Source: Shewanella sp. TC10 (lineage in GTDB: Bacteria > Pseudomonadota > Gammaproteobacteria > Enterobacterales > Shewanellaceae). Taken from it: a stretch of 40,431 nucleotides of DNA. A program made the position numbers and the translations under genes. The first letter of the stretch is position 1, and every line of letters starts with the position of its first letter. A model generated the notes under the pieces. The model worked only from the letters and a program-made list of their open reading frames with translations, ran no database searches and had not been told where the DNA came from. The DNA is taken from assembly GCF_009663145.1 (NCBI RefSeq), contig NZ_VKHR01000020.1, positions 6 through 40,436 on the forward strand, written 5' to 3'. Of the stretch, positions 15,593 to 24,889 are shown one piece after another.

Positions 15593-16555
15593 CTATTTTT
15601 CTGAGTAGACTGAAGTTTGGTTTCGGCCATTTTCCTTTGAAAGGTATAAGGCTTTATCTGCACCAGATAACCAGCTAGCGCTGTTTTTAGTCTCTTCAGA
15701 TAAGGCGTTGACTCCAATACTAATGGTCACCTTAATAATTTGGTTCTTGTAGACTACTTGAGAGGCTTCTACCTTCTTACGTAATCGCTCAGTGAAGTAC
15801 TTAGCTTCGTCTGCATTGGTATTGGTTAAGACAACCGCAAACTCTTCCCCGCCGTAACGCCCTGCAAAGTCAGTCTCCCGCAGAGATTGTTTTAAGATGT
15901 GAGCAATACTTTGAATTACTTTATCACCAGCAGGGTGTCCATACTTATCATTAACTTGTTTGAAATGATCGATATCAATCATGATCATGCTGCCGTTTTC
16001 ACCGTAACGCGCAAAGCGCTCATACTCTTTCTCGAAGCACTCTTGCCAGTGGCGTCGGTTATATAGTTGAGTCAGACTATCGGTTTGACTGAGCTTTTCT
16101 AATTTCTCATTAGCGGCTTTAAGTTGGAGTTTGTTGATGGCGACATCTGTCACGTCATAAACAATGATACTAATATGAGTAATATTGCCAGTGAGTGAAG
16201 CGAGTGGCAGCAAAGTGATGTTTTGGTACATGTGATCTGCTCGGCCAGTGATTGGGCGATAGTTTTTAAACTCGAACACATTGGGACGTTGCTCCCAACT
16301 AATAAAAGATCGGTTTTTGAGTAAGAAAACCGACTCCATCTTTTGGGTGAGCCATTCATTAGGGAGATCAGGAAAGGTTTCAAACAGGTTTTTACCTTTA
16401 ATGGCGTTAGGCGACACACCACTGTGGTTTTCCATGAAGCCGTTCCATAGTTGGATGTTGTAATTACGATCTAATACGACCAGCCCGACTTCTATGGTTT
16501 GCACCATATCAATAAGCCAGTGAAGTTCGTTCATTGCATTTTGATCAGTAGACAT
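15593..16555 (-). CDS. PAS-GGDEF diguanylate cyclase
   Basis: The 320-residue cytoplasmic protein has a PAS domain at about residues 8-140 (VVLDRNYNIQLWNGF) and a GGDEF domain at about 150-318. The active-site motif is GGEEF at 235-239, and the inhibitory site RETD lies at 226-229, exactly where allosteric product inhibition is expected. It should make c-di-GMP from GTP. The ATG at 16555 is preferred over 16564 because GGA is properly spaced for it. It lies 60 bases after the same-strand REC-CheC gene, so both are probably co-transcribed and may act together. It has no membrane segment. Confidence 0.93.
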   Translation of the reverse strand: MSTDQNAMNELHWLIDMVQTIEVGLVVLDRNYNIQLWNGFMENHSGVSPNAIKGKNLFETFPDLPNEWLTQKMESVFLLKNRSFISWEQRPNVFEFKNYRPITGRADHMYQNITLLPLASLTGNITHISIIVYDVTDVAINKLQLKAANEKLEKLSQTDSLTQLYNRRHWQECFEKEYERFARYGENGSMIMIDIDHFKQVNDKYGHPAGDKVIQSIAHILKQSLRETDFAGRYGGEEFAVVLTNTNADEAKYFTERLRKKVEASQVVYKNQIIKVTISIGVNALSEETKNSASWLSGADKALYLSKENGRNQTSVYSEK

Positions 16556-16615
16556 GAGTAACATCCAACTTTTTTATTATTTTAATTATTTACGAAATTT
16601 CGCTAATAAATTTGA

Positions 16616-17611
16616 TTAATCGAGTAAGTAACCCAGCTTAAAGTTAAGTGTGGGGATTGAGTCTTCAGTAAATAGCAGCAATAAATCACACTGAATATCG
16701 TGGTTCTCAATTTGGTAATTGATCTCCATTGCTAAGGTGCGCTGCCATTTTTCAGAGTTGTCATGAATGAGTTCATTAACCGTGCAGTGACGCCCTAACA
16801 CCACAGGGTGTCCTTGGCTAAACTTCATGTCTAATTGCTCTGAAATACCATTAAGAAACGCGCCAATAAGTACATTACCGGTGTCGATTAACACTTCAAT
16901 TTCATTGTTAGCATCTTTTGGGTTTTTATGGCCCATTAGTTTTGCCATGTCTTCAAAGCTTGAATCATGAAATAACAGTAATGCTTCACCTGCTACGCCA
17001 GCACCAATGAACCCTTGGCATAGCGCTGAAATTTTCGAGCTTTCTTCAGTGGCTTTTAACGCCATAGTAAGTTCACTCACTTCGAGGACGTTTACATTAG
17101 GGATAGGCAGCATCACAAACACATCGAGTAGTGTCGCTAGAAGATCAGCCGCGCGCCCCATAGCAACGTTAGCGATTTCTTGGCAGGCATCACGTAAGTC
17201 AACTTCAAACATCGGCGTGTCATCGCCAGCGTCTTTAAGTGCTAAGGTGAGGATGCCGTACTCTTCAAGGATATTACTGATGGACTCAGCGCTAACGGGT
17301 TTTTGAATAAAATCCAAAGCACCTAACGCTTTTACTCTTTCATGGGCTTTGATCTGAATATCGCCAGACACAACGATGACCAGTGCGGGCAAATCTTCTT
17401 TTTGGATCGCTTCTAATACTTCATAACCATCCATAACAGGCATATTTAAATCGAGAAAGACTATCTCGCCTTTACCTGCACGAATAACCTCAAGCCCCTC
17501 AGCACCATTGGTAGCGTAACTGATGTCAACATCCCATTCCTTGGGTAAGGTTCGCGCCATTTGCTTTCTGGCTAATCCTGAGTCATCGCATATCAAAATA
17601 GGAATAGTCAT
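16616..17611 (-). CDS. REC-CheC fusion: response regulator with CheC-like phosphatase domain
   Basis: The 331-residue protein has an N-terminal receiver (about residues 1-120) with D9/D10, acceptor D54 (FLDLNMP), switch S82 and K104 of QKP. A CheC-like domain (about 135-325) follows, with the phosphatase signature D141-x3-E145-x2-N148 and a second copy at E239-x3-D243-x2-N246. CheC proteins dephosphorylate CheY. The fusion could dephosphorylate partner receivers or its own receiver. The ATG at 17611 starts at MTIPILICDD; the frame continues upstream to 17689 with a poly-Asn stretch, which I consider non-coding leader. It precedes a diguanylate cyclase gene on the same strand. Confidence 0.88.
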   Translation of the reverse strand: MTIPILICDDSGLARKQMARTLPKEWDVDISYATNGAEGLEVIRAGKGEIVFLDLNMPVMDGYEVLEAIQKEDLPALVIVVSGDIQIKAHERVKALGALDFIQKPVSAESISNILEEYGILTLALKDAGDDTPMFEVDLRDACQEIANVAMGRAADLLATLLDVFVMLPIPNVNVLEVSELTMALKATEESSKISALCQGFIGAGVAGEALLLFHDSSFEDMAKLMGHKNPKDANNEIEVLIDTGNVLIGAFLNGISEQLDMKFSQGHPVVLGRHCTVNELIHDNSEKWQRTLAMEINYQIENHDIQCDLLLLFTEDSIPTLNFKLGYLLD

Positions 17612-17989
17612 AGAGACAGATGATCCTTTTACGGGGTTATTATTATTATTTAGTGTAGTCGAAGATCCTGCTAATAAAGCATATTTCATTGAGCAACAGT
17701 GGGTTAGCTGCTGAAATGTTGACCTCTGTACATCCTACATTTATTAAACAATATTTTACAACTTATTACTGATGATTAGCACCAAAAATCGACAAAATTT
17801 TGGCGTTTATCGCGAAATTGTATCTTTTATGGCGGTTCCTTATATCGTTATTGATACAACTGTTTATTGCTGGTGTTTTTTGTGGGTTGATTTGGTTGAT
17901 TAATTTTGTGCTTTGGCTGTGGTTAACTATTCGCCAAATTGTAGATTTATGTTAACTTGCAATCTGGACTGACCAGTAAAGGATGAACC
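17612..17989. other. Divergent promoter region, no gene seen
   Basis: The 378-base gap lies between the divergent REC-CheC and crotonase genes. It is AT-rich and contains no supported open frame. It holds the FadR-like box listed separately and a GTTAAC pair at about 17921 and 17951. Confidence 0.6.
17962..17978 (+). promoter_or_regulatory. Candidate FadR (fatty-acid regulator) operator
   Basis: The 17-base sequence ATCTGGACTGACCAGTA closely resembles the E. coli FadR box (consensus about AACTGGTCNGACCAGTT; 13 of 16 defined positions match). It ends 11 bases before the crotonase ATG and overlaps nothing else. It implies repression in the absence of long-chain acyl-CoA. Confidence 0.6.
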
Positions 17990-18796
17990 ATGGATAACAA
18001 GCTTGTTAAGTTAACGATAGAGAATGGCATTGCTCATGTCATGCTTAATAGACCTGATAAGTACAATGCCCTTAATTTCGACATGTTTGTTGCTATTGAT
18101 AAAACCATCAAAAAATTACATAAGAATAAATCTGTTAGGGTGGTTATTTTATCGGGCGCAGAAGGTAATTTTAGTTCTGGTCTGGATGTAAAAAGTGTTT
18201 CTAAATCAATCATGCCAGCTTTGAAGTTATTATTTAAATGGCTTCCAGGTAATGCCAATCTAGCTCAAAGAGTATCGCTAGGATGGCAGCGTTTACCTAT
18301 TCCCGTTATCGCTGTAATCGAAGGTATTTGTTATGGCGGAGGGGTGCAAATTGCTCTAGGGGCTGACTTTAGGTTTGCCAGTCAGAATGCACAATTATCT
18401 ATAATGGAGTCTAAATGGGGACTGTTACCTGATATGGCTGGATTGGCTGGTTTAAGACAAATTATGCCAAAAGATAAAGCGCTGCAGCTAACGTATACCG
18501 CAGATATTATCACTGCAGAAAAAGCCTTAGAGTTCGGTCTAGTGACAGAAGTGTATGATGACCCACACCATCAAGCTCAGTTATTCGCTGAAAAACTAAT
18601 GTTACGCTCGCCAGATACCAATGCAGCAGTAAAACTCAGCATTAATAACAATTGGTCTGGCACTCTTCGTAGTTTATTGAGCCGTGAGTCTTTAAGCCAA
18701 ATTCGTTTATTAGTCGGAAAGAATCGCAGTATTGCTGGGCATAGAGAAATTAAAAAGTCTGAAAAGCCTTATCAAGACCGTCAATCTGGTTGGTAG
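17990..18796 (+). CDS. Crotonase-family enoyl-CoA hydratase/isomerase
   Basis: The 268-residue enzyme has the crotonase fold: LNRPDKYNALN at about 19-29, the first oxyanion-hole loop SSGLDVKS at 62-69, the second EGICYGGGVQIALGADFRFA at 111-130 and the catalytic region SIMESKWGLLPDMAG at 137-151, with E140 and D148 as acid/base candidates. The PDMAG string is reminiscent of dienoyl-CoA isomerases, so isomerisation is as likely as hydration. AAGGA before the ATG supports the start. A FadR-like box immediately upstream ties it to fatty-acid catabolism. The gene appears to be monocistronic. Confidence 0.88.
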   Translation: MDNKLVKLTIENGIAHVMLNRPDKYNALNFDMFVAIDKTIKKLHKNKSVRVVILSGAEGNFSSGLDVKSVSKSIMPALKLLFKWLPGNANLAQRVSLGWQRLPIPVIAVIEGICYGGGVQIALGADFRFASQNAQLSIMESKWGLLPDMAGLAGLRQIMPKDKALQLTYTADIITAEKALEFGLVTEVYDDPHHQAQLFAEKLMLRSPDTNAAVKLSINNNWSGTLRSLLSRESLSQIRLLVGKNRSIAGHREIKKSEKPYQDRQSGW

Positions 18797-18887
18797 TTTT
18801 AGGCTATAGCCGTTCGGCTTTAGTAGTTTGGCTTTAGTAGATTGAGTTGGATAGTTTCTGATTTGTTAGTGTTGAGACTAGTTACCA

Positions 18888-18912
18888 TTGGCCGCGTTAG
18901 CGGCCAACGATT
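18888..18912 (+). terminator. Possible terminator hairpin after the crotonase gene
   Basis: A perfect 8-bp stem TTGGCCGC / GCGGCCAA has the loop GTTA, followed by CGATTTT on the plus strand. It overlaps the end of the convergent DUF3530 gene. The T-tract is short, so termination strength is uncertain. Confidence 0.4.
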
Positions 18913-19847
18913 TTACGGGCAAACCCTTCAATATGTTTTAACGCTTCCTCCCAACCACCTTGATGATTAAGATCTAACTGCAATAAGTATTGACGATAGT
19001 GGTGGCTCGACTTGATTTGATTTTGTTGTTTGCGCACTTCAGCTTCTGTAATCGACACTCGGTTCGCATTGGCTGACTGTAAATCTAATATGGGAATATC
19101 GAGCTCTTTTAGTTGCATTGCAATTGATAAGTCACGATTCTGCTCATCGATTAGCTGCTCAAATTCACGGTAAGGATTGATCACAACGAGTAAATCCGGT
19201 TTGGCTAATTTGTCTTGATGCAGCAAATTAACCACCATTCCAGCACTGTCATCTGCCACAATTAGTATACGTTTTCCTGGGTATTGAGCACCGATCCCAT
19301 CAAGTTGTGCTAGGCATTCGTTAATGACATTTTGCTGAAAATTTCTGAGCTCTAATAATTGGGATGAGCTGTATTTAGGCGTCATTTGGTGCGCATCTAA
19401 TTCAATTTGTTTTTCGCCCGCTTTGGTAATTTGATCTGCTGAGGTGGCAAAGTTAGGACGATATAAGCCTCCGGTGGGCTTTAAACTGATTGTTGCCCAG
19501 CCCTTTGATGGGACTTCTTGGCGTAAATAACGAATAAAGCCTCGGCCACTGGCTCCTGTATCAGAAGGGCCTACCAAAAACACAGCGCCTCGTTGCTTTT
19601 TACCTTCCCAAGGTTTAACTAATACCTCGACCGATTTATCTTGAACTGTGATTTGTTGTTTTTCATTATCACTTACAGGGGTAAATACGCTTTCAGATAA
19701 TAGGCTTACGCTAAATAGGTTGGCGTGTAAAAAGTGTGCGCTGTAAGCATTGAATGATAATAAGCTTAACGAGAACACTAAGCTCATTAACACCGTTAAG
19801 CCTTTAAAGTAACTGGAGCAGAATTGAAGTAATTGGGTTATTTTCAT
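18897..19847 (-). CDS. DUF3530-family protein (alpha/beta-hydrolase-like)
   Basis: The 316-residue protein has an N-terminal signal or anchor (GLTVLMSLVFSLSLLSFNAYS). A DUF3530 region follows with GAVFLVGPSDTGASGRGF near residue 87 and ILIVADDSAGMVVNLL near 193-208. The position of the hydrolase nucleophile elbow reads D-D-S-A-G rather than G-x-S-x-G, so S200 may still be reactive, but I cannot confirm activity. The substrate is unknown. There is no strong ribosome-binding site before the ATG at 19847. It follows the terminator of rapA on the same strand. Confidence 0.82.
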   Translation of the reverse strand: MKITQLLQFCSSYFKGLTVLMSLVFSLSLLSFNAYSAHFLHANLFSVSLLSESVFTPVSDNEKQQITVQDKSVEVLVKPWEGKKQRGAVFLVGPSDTGASGRGFIRYLRQEVPSKGWATISLKPTGGLYRPNFATSADQITKAGEKQIELDAHQMTPKYSSSQLLELRNFQQNVINECLAQLDGIGAQYPGKRILIVADDSAGMVVNLLHQDKLAKPDLLVVINPYREFEQLIDEQNRDLSIAMQLKELDIPILDLQSANANRVSITEAEVRKQQNQIKSSHHYRQYLLQLDLNHQGGWEEALKHIEGFARKIVGR

Positions 19848-19884
19848 CTTGATAGCTTATTGTTAAAACCTGTTGTTCCAATAC

Positions 19885-19920
19885 AAAAAAAGCCCTGTAC
19901 TAAAGAAGTTCAGGGCTTTT
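19885..19920 (-). terminator. Intrinsic terminator of rapA
   Basis: The stem AAAAGCCCTG / CAGGGCTTTT has a 13-base loop, with an A-tract on the left that gives a T-run on the minus strand. It lies just past the rapA stop. Confidence 0.8.
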
Positions 19921-19939
19921 ACTTCATGTTAACAGTGTA

Positions 19940-22846
19940 TTATACGTGGCTAACTAATACCATTCTAATAGCATCTAGCTGGAATTGACTATCATCAATG
20001 TAGCTATTTAGCTCAGCCATTTGATTGCGAATGTAGTCTAACTCAGAGTCACGAATGTTTGGGTTAACCGCTTTAAGTGATTCTAAACGAGTTAACTCGC
20101 CTGTGAGTTGTTGAGTCATTTTCTCACGTGCTTGCTCGACTAGTTCAGCTAAAGCAGTTTGTGCTTGCTCTTCGCCTTTAGCCAATAATGGATGCAAAAT
20201 TGGTTGAGAAGCGTTTACAAGTTTACTGGCAATATGACGATTAACCGCGCTTAGTTGCTTATCAAAGCTTGCATAATCAACTTTATCCGACAGGTTTTGA
20301 CCATTTTTATCCAATAGTACTCGAATAGGTGTAGGCGGCATGTAGCGGTAAAGCTGTGATGACTTGGGTGCTGTGACATCTGCCATATAAATTAGCTCTA
20401 AAAACAAAGTGCCAGCAGGTAAGGCTTTGTTTTTAAGTACCGCAACACTGGTAGTGCCGGTTTCAGAATCTGTGATTAAATCTAATGCCGTTTGTACCAG
20501 CGGATGTTCTTGTGAAATGAATGCAATATCGTCACGTGACAGTGCAGTTTCACGATCGAACGTCACAGATACGCCATCTTCAGGCAAACCTGGATAAGAT
20601 GGGAACAACATGTGCTCGCTTGGACGCAATACAATTGAGTTTTCACCGCGATCTTCTTGATCTACACCAATGATGTCCCATAAACGAATGACTGAACCGA
20701 TTAAGTGGGTATCAGAGTCGCGTTCAGCTAAACGCTCAACCAATTTCTTCGACTGCTCACCGCCATGAGAGTTAATTTCTAATAACTTATCACGGCCTTG
20801 CTCCATCGCTTGCTTAAGCTCTTGGTAACGAGTTTGGGTGTGATTGAGTAATTGGGTCATTAACTCTGGATTGGCATCGTTAAGCACTGCTGTCAATTCG
20901 TCAGCAAACTCAGAATAAAGCACATGACCACTTGGGCAGGTTAGCTCGAATGAGTTAAGGCCTTGATGGTACCAATTCATTAAGCGTTCTTGAGCGGTAT
21001 CTTGAAGATATGGCAAGTGGATTTGGATATCGTTTTGCTGACCAATACGATCTAAGCGACCGATACGTTGCTCAAGTAAATCTGGATTTAAAGGCAAATC
21101 GAACAGGACTAAGTGACTGGCGAATTGGAAGTTACGTCCTTCAGAACCAATTTCAGAGCAAATCAGTGCCTGCGCACCGCCTTCTTCTTGGGCGAAGTAA
21201 GCACCTGCTTTATCACGTTCGATAATCGACATGCCTTCATGGAATACCGTTGCCTGAATGCCTTCACGAGTACGTAGGGCTTCTTCAAGACTTAAAGCGG
21301 TTTCAGCTTGGCTGGCAATAATCAGCACTTTTTTACTGCGATGCTCTTTTAAGAAATCGATTAACCAATCTACGCGAGGATCAAACTTCCACCAACTGGC
21401 ACTGTCGCTTTCAAAGGCTTGATAGAGCTTTTCTGGGCTCAAAGACTGTTTAGCTTGATCTTGCGGTGACTTTTTAGAACCCATCATGGCATTAACTCGC
21501 TCAGCAGTAATGTACTCCTGGGGCATCGCTAATGGGTGTGGATTAAAGAATCTTTGTGGGAAACCACTCACAGAAGCGCGGCTATTACGATATAAAATAC
21601 GACCCGTGCCGTGACGGTCGAGTAGTTCTTGTAATAACTCATCGCGAGCAGCTTGCTTCACGTCATCAGCCACATCTTCAGCCTGAATAACATTAATGCT
21701 AGGCATAATGTCTTTTTCGCTCAGCAGCTCGGTTAAGCTGTTGATGGCGCTATCAGCCAGCTGAGTATTAGCTGTCAGTGCTTCTGCGGCTTCAGCCACA
21801 CTTTGGTAGCTTTTTTCTTCTTCAAGAAACGCTTCGTAATCATAGAAACGATCAGGATCAAGCAGGCGCAGACGCGCAAAGTGACTTTGGTGGCCAAGTT
21901 GATCAGGGGTTGCAGTAAGCAGTAACACACCAGGTACTTCTTCACTTAATGCTTCAACAATTTGGTAAGCGCGGCTTGGGGCTGTTTCGCTCCACTCTAA
22001 ATGATGGGCTTCATCTACCACCATTAAGTCCCAATCAGCATCGATAGCTTGCTCTAAGCGTTTTTTCTTACGTAATAGTTCAAGAGAGCAAATGACCAGC
22101 TGCTCAGTATAGAAAGGGTTGTCATTATCAGCGTAAGCTTCAACACAGCGGTCTTCATCAAAAATTGAAAACTTTAAGTTAAAGCGGCGTAGCATTTCGA
22201 CTAACCACTGATGGCGCAAGGTATCAGGCACAATCACTAAAATACGCTCAGCACGGCCAGTCAGTAATTGTTGATGAATGATCAAACCGGCTTCAATAGT
22301 TTTACCTAAACCAACTTCATCAGCCAGTAAAACACGCGGCGCGTAACGGCGACCTACTTCATGGGCGATCCACTGTTGATGAGGAATTAACCCAACGCGA
22401 GGGCCTTGCTGACCCAGTAAGTCAGAGGTAGCTAATTTATGGCGCAATAGCTGACTTTGATAACGAATACCAAAACGCTCTAAACGGTCGATTTGACCTG
22501 CAAATAAGCGATCTTGAGGCTTATTAAAACGAATATTGTGGTTCAATAAGGTTTCACGTAAACGAACACTTTCATTCGTTTCACTGTGAGTGCCGATATA
22601 GGTCACTAAACCATCTTTTTCTTCGACTTCATTGACGGTAAGTTTCCAGCCTTCATGGCTTTCAATTGAGTCACCTGGATTAAAAATAACACGAGTTAAT
22701 GGGGCTTCATCGCGAGAAAACAGGCGGTTTTCATCGGCGGCAGCAAACAGTACGGTTACCATGCGTCCTTCGACGGCGACAACAGTACCTAAACCTAGTT
22801 CTGACTCGGTATCACTAATCCAGCGTTGACCTAAAGCAAACGGCAT
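19940..22846 (-). CDS. rapA: RNA polymerase-associated ATPase RapA (HepA)
   Basis: RapA is a Swi2/Snf2-type ATPase that binds RNA polymerase and promotes its recycling. The 968-residue length is the same as E. coli RapA. Seen motifs are the N-terminal beta-barrel region starting [18 protein letters not shown], Walker [15 protein letters not shown] near residue 175, the DEAH box [11 protein letters not shown] near 278, LLLTATP near 308 and the C-terminal helicase motif [12 protein letters not shown] near 593. It is single-copy in style and ends at its own terminator. The start has a weak GAGAG upstream. The N-terminus matches the usual family start. Confidence 0.97.
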   Translation of the reverse strand: MPFALGQRWISDTESELGLGTVVAVEGRMVTVLFAAADENRLFSRDEAPLTRVIFNPGDSIESHEGWKLTVNEVEEKDGLVTYIGTHSETNESVRLRETLLNHNIRFNKPQDRLFAGQIDRLERFGIRYQSQLLRHKLATSDLLGQQGPRVGLIPHQQWIAHEVGRRYAPRVLLADEVGLGKTIEAGLIIHQQLLTGRAERILVIVPDTLRHQWLVEMLRRFNLKFSIFDEDRCVEAYADNDNPFYTEQLVICSLELLRKKKRLEQAIDADWDLMVVDEAHHLEWSETAPSRAYQIVEALSEEVPGVLLLTATPDQLGHQSHFARLRLLDPDRFYDYEAFLEEEKSYQSVAEAAEALTANTQLADSAINSLTELLSEKDIMPSINVIQAEDVADDVKQAARDELLQELLDRHGTGRILYRNSRASVSGFPQRFFNPHPLAMPQEYITAERVNAMMGSKKSPQDQAKQSLSPEKLYQAFESDSASWWKFDPRVDWLIDFLKEHRSKKVLIIASQAETALSLEEALRTREGIQATVFHEGMSIIERDKAGAYFAQEEGGAQALICSEIGSEGRNFQFASHLVLFDLPLNPDLLEQRIGRLDRIGQQNDIQIHLPYLQDTAQERLMNWYHQGLNSFELTCPSGHVLYSEFADELTAVLNDANPELMTQLLNHTQTRYQELKQAMEQGRDKLLEINSHGGEQSKKLVERLAERDSDTHLIGSVIRLWDIIGVDQEDRGENSIVLRPSEHMLFPSYPGLPEDGVSVTFDRETALSRDDIAFISQEHPLVQTALDLITDSETGTTSVAVLKNKALPAGTLFLELIYMADVTAPKSSQLYRYMPPTPIRVLLDKNGQNLSDKVDYASFDKQLSAVNRHIASKLVNASQPILHPLLAKGEEQAQTALAELVEQAREKMTQQLTGELTRLESLKAVNPNIRDSELDYIRNQMAELNSYIDDSQFQLDAIRMVLVSHV

Positions 22847-23191
22847 TTTTTACTCTCATTGGGGACTGATTAAAACAAAGGGCGCGTATGTTATAACAAA
22901 CGCTACTAGATTTAAATTCTAGCAGCGATTTAAATATTCATGATGGTCAATTTTATTTAACAGCGGCAGAATTTGACACAATTTTGTCATCTAAATGACA
23001 TCTTTATTCCCCTAAACTGGCTCAGTAAACATCCGATTAACTATTGAGAGTTAGTAAGTTTACTGGCATAGTTTGATTGTGCATTAGCAGAAAATATCTG
23101 CCATAATAAATTTATTATATTCTTAATATCAGGAGTTTAAGTTAGATTAATCCCTTAGTTACCCAATTGCATTGAGCACTCTGGAGGCGCC
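22847..23191. other. Divergent promoter region between rapA and phoH-like gene
   Basis: This 345-base AT-rich gap has no supported open frame. It contains a perfect short palindrome TGTCAT-CTAA-ATGACA at 22985-23000 and an imperfect hairpin at about 22901-22930 (CTAGA arms near the rapA side). Either might be an operator, but I recognise neither. Confidence 0.5.
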
Positions 23192-24586
23192 ATGGAACAT
23201 AACGACAGAAAGTTGTTTGTACTGGATACCAATGTGTTACTGCATGAACCTTTAGCGATATATTCGTTTAAGGAACATGACGTAATCATCCCAATGACAG
23301 TGTTAGAAGAGTTAGATAATATTAAGGACAGAAAACACGACATCAGTCGTGATGCAAGAGTCGCCATTAGAGCATTAGAAGATATCCTCGGGGGTAAAAC
23401 CTCACCAGAACAAATCCTTAACGGTGTATCACTCCCAGCTCGCGAAGGCCATTTAGACGTTTCAGGTAGTTTATCCATTTTCCCAGACCATCAAATCGAT
23501 TTTACAGCAGGCGATCTGCCCGGTGATAACAACGATAACCGCATCATTAATACTGCACTTCATCTACAAAAATTACATCATCCAAGACAAGTCGTATTGG
23601 TGACTAAAGACATCAATATGCGTCTTAAAGCGAAAGGTGCGGGTATTGAGCGGGTCGAAGATTATCGTACCGATCAGTTAATTGATGACATTCGCTTTTT
23701 AGCAAAAGGTTTTTATCAATTTGAAGGTGACTTTTGGGGCAACGTCGACAAAGTGTCAACAGACAGAGTCGGCGGCAAAACAGTCCATCAAGTTAATATT
23801 GAAGAAGTAGGGAACGAACCATTTTATAAGAACCAATATCTTATTGATGAAGCCACTGAATTTTGCGGCAAAGTGGCCAGTCGAACAGATTCTCATTTAA
23901 ATATTATTGATTACGGCCGCGACAGACTTGAGCACTTGCAAGCTTGGGGGATTAAACCGAAAAACATTTATCAAGGCATGGCGCTAAATGCTTTATTAGA
24001 TCCGGACATTGACTTAGTGATCCTGACAGGGCCTGCTGGGTGCGGTAAAACCTTAATTGCCATGGCTGCAGCACTTGAACTTGTGGTGGAGCAAAAGCAA
24101 TACGAGAAGGTCATCGTGACTCGTAATACACCTGAGATTGCCGAATCCATTGGTTTTTTACCCGGTACAGAAGAAGAGAAAATGGCGCCTTGGCTGGCGG
24201 CGATTACCGATACGCTTGAGGTGTTGCATAAAAATGATGTTAACCCAACAGGCAGCATGAATTACATCATGGAAAAAGCCAACGTGCAGTTTAAGTCGAT
24301 AAACTTTATGCGTGGCCGATCGATTCAAAACTCTGTGGTGATACTAGATGAATGTCAGAACTTAACGGCGTCACAAATTAAAACCATGATTACCCGTATG
24401 GGTGAGGGTACTAAGTTAGTGTGTTGCGGTAATTTATCGCAAATTGACTCGACTTATCTCACCGCGGTGACTTCGGGATTAACCTATATTGTAGAGCGCT
24501 TTAAAGATTTTGAAGGCAGCGCTAATATTTATCTTAACGGAGTGGTTCGCTCTCGTTTAGCTGAATTTGCTGAGGAGCATTTATAG
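23192..24586 (+). CDS. PIN-PhoH protein (PhoH2-type RNase/ATPase)
   Basis: The 464-residue cytoplasmic protein joins a PIN nuclease domain (about residues 5-150) to a PhoH ATPase domain (about 240-460). The PIN part has FVLDTNVLLHEP with D12 as the first metal ligand and VLEELD with the second acidic group. The PhoH part has Walker A GPAGCGKTLIA near 279 and Walker B VVILDECQN near 386. Related PhoH2 proteins unwind and cleave RNA; the target here is unknown. GGAGG eight bases before the ATG is a strong ribosome-binding site. The stop codon is the first TAG of a tandem heptamer repeat. Confidence 0.92.
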   Translation: MEHNDRKLFVLDTNVLLHEPLAIYSFKEHDVIIPMTVLEELDNIKDRKHDISRDARVAIRALEDILGGKTSPEQILNGVSLPAREGHLDVSGSLSIFPDHQIDFTAGDLPGDNNDNRIINTALHLQKLHHPRQVVLVTKDINMRLKAKGAGIERVEDYRTDQLIDDIRFLAKGFYQFEGDFWGNVDKVSTDRVGGKTVHQVNIEEVGNEPFYKNQYLIDEATEFCGKVASRTDSHLNIIDYGRDRLEHLQAWGIKPKNIYQGMALNALLDPDIDLVILTGPAGCGKTLIAMAAALELVVEQKQYEKVIVTRNTPEIAESIGFLPGTEEEKMAPWLAAITDTLEVLHKNDVNPTGSMNYIMEKANVQFKSINFMRGRSIQNSVVILDECQNLTASQIKTMITRMGEGTKLVCCGNLSQIDSTYLTAVTSGLTYIVERFKDFEGSANIYLNGVVRSRLAEFAEEHL

Positions 24587-24625
24587 CAAGTAGCAAGTAG
24601 CAAGTAGCAAGTAGCAAGTAGCAAG
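24584..24625. repeat. Tandem heptamer repeat, six TAGCAAG units
   Basis: Six perfect copies of TAGCAAG start at the stop codon of the PIN-PhoH gene and extend into its 3' untranslated region. The unit length is not a multiple of three, so each of the three frames meets a TAG within 21 bases. It is a likely variable-number tandem repeat. Confidence 0.95.
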
Positions 24626-24676
24626 TGTGAGTTAATGATTAAGGCATCATTTTCAAAATCATTTTCACAAACCATT

Positions 24677-24706
24677 AAGCCATCGGTTTTCATCGATGGC
24701 TTTTTT
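24677..24706 (+). terminator. Intrinsic terminator of the PIN-PhoH gene
   Basis: The stem AAGCCATCG / CGATGGCTT has an 8-base loop and is followed by a T-run. It lies about 90 bases after the stop, beyond the heptamer repeat. Confidence 0.85.
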
Positions 24707-24781
24707 GAACAATCGATTAGAACCAATTGACTTGTATTAACTGACTTGTATCAACTGACTTGTGATCTAATTTAGAGGCAT

Positions 24782-24817
24782 AAAAAAACACTGATGTTCT
24801 AAAGAACAATCAGTGTT
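24782..24817 (-). terminator. Intrinsic terminator of the eda operon
   Basis: The arms AACACTGAT-GTTC and GAAC-AATCAGTGTT pair with one bulged A and a TAAA loop. The A-tract on the left gives a run of T on the minus strand. It terminates the kdgF-kdgK-eda transcript. Confidence 0.85.
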
Positions 24818-24889
24818 AAGTTGTCTGCTGATGAATCAGACTAGCGCCGAGGGAACAGCATTATTTTTGTTGTTAATTATTTACTTGCC

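Larger units (their letters stand above)
24587..24889. other. Intergenic stretch with repeats and terminators
   Basis: This gap between the convergent PIN-PhoH and eda genes holds the tail of the heptamer repeat, the two terminators, and a short tandem repeat of about 14 bases (unit CTGACTTGTATYAA, about 2.5 copies, 24728-24764). I see no gene in it. Confidence 0.7.

Noticed and set aside
23155..23478. 107-residue frame antisense to the PIN domain of the PIN-PhoH gene
   Set aside because: It is antisense to a clear PIN domain and has no start signal.
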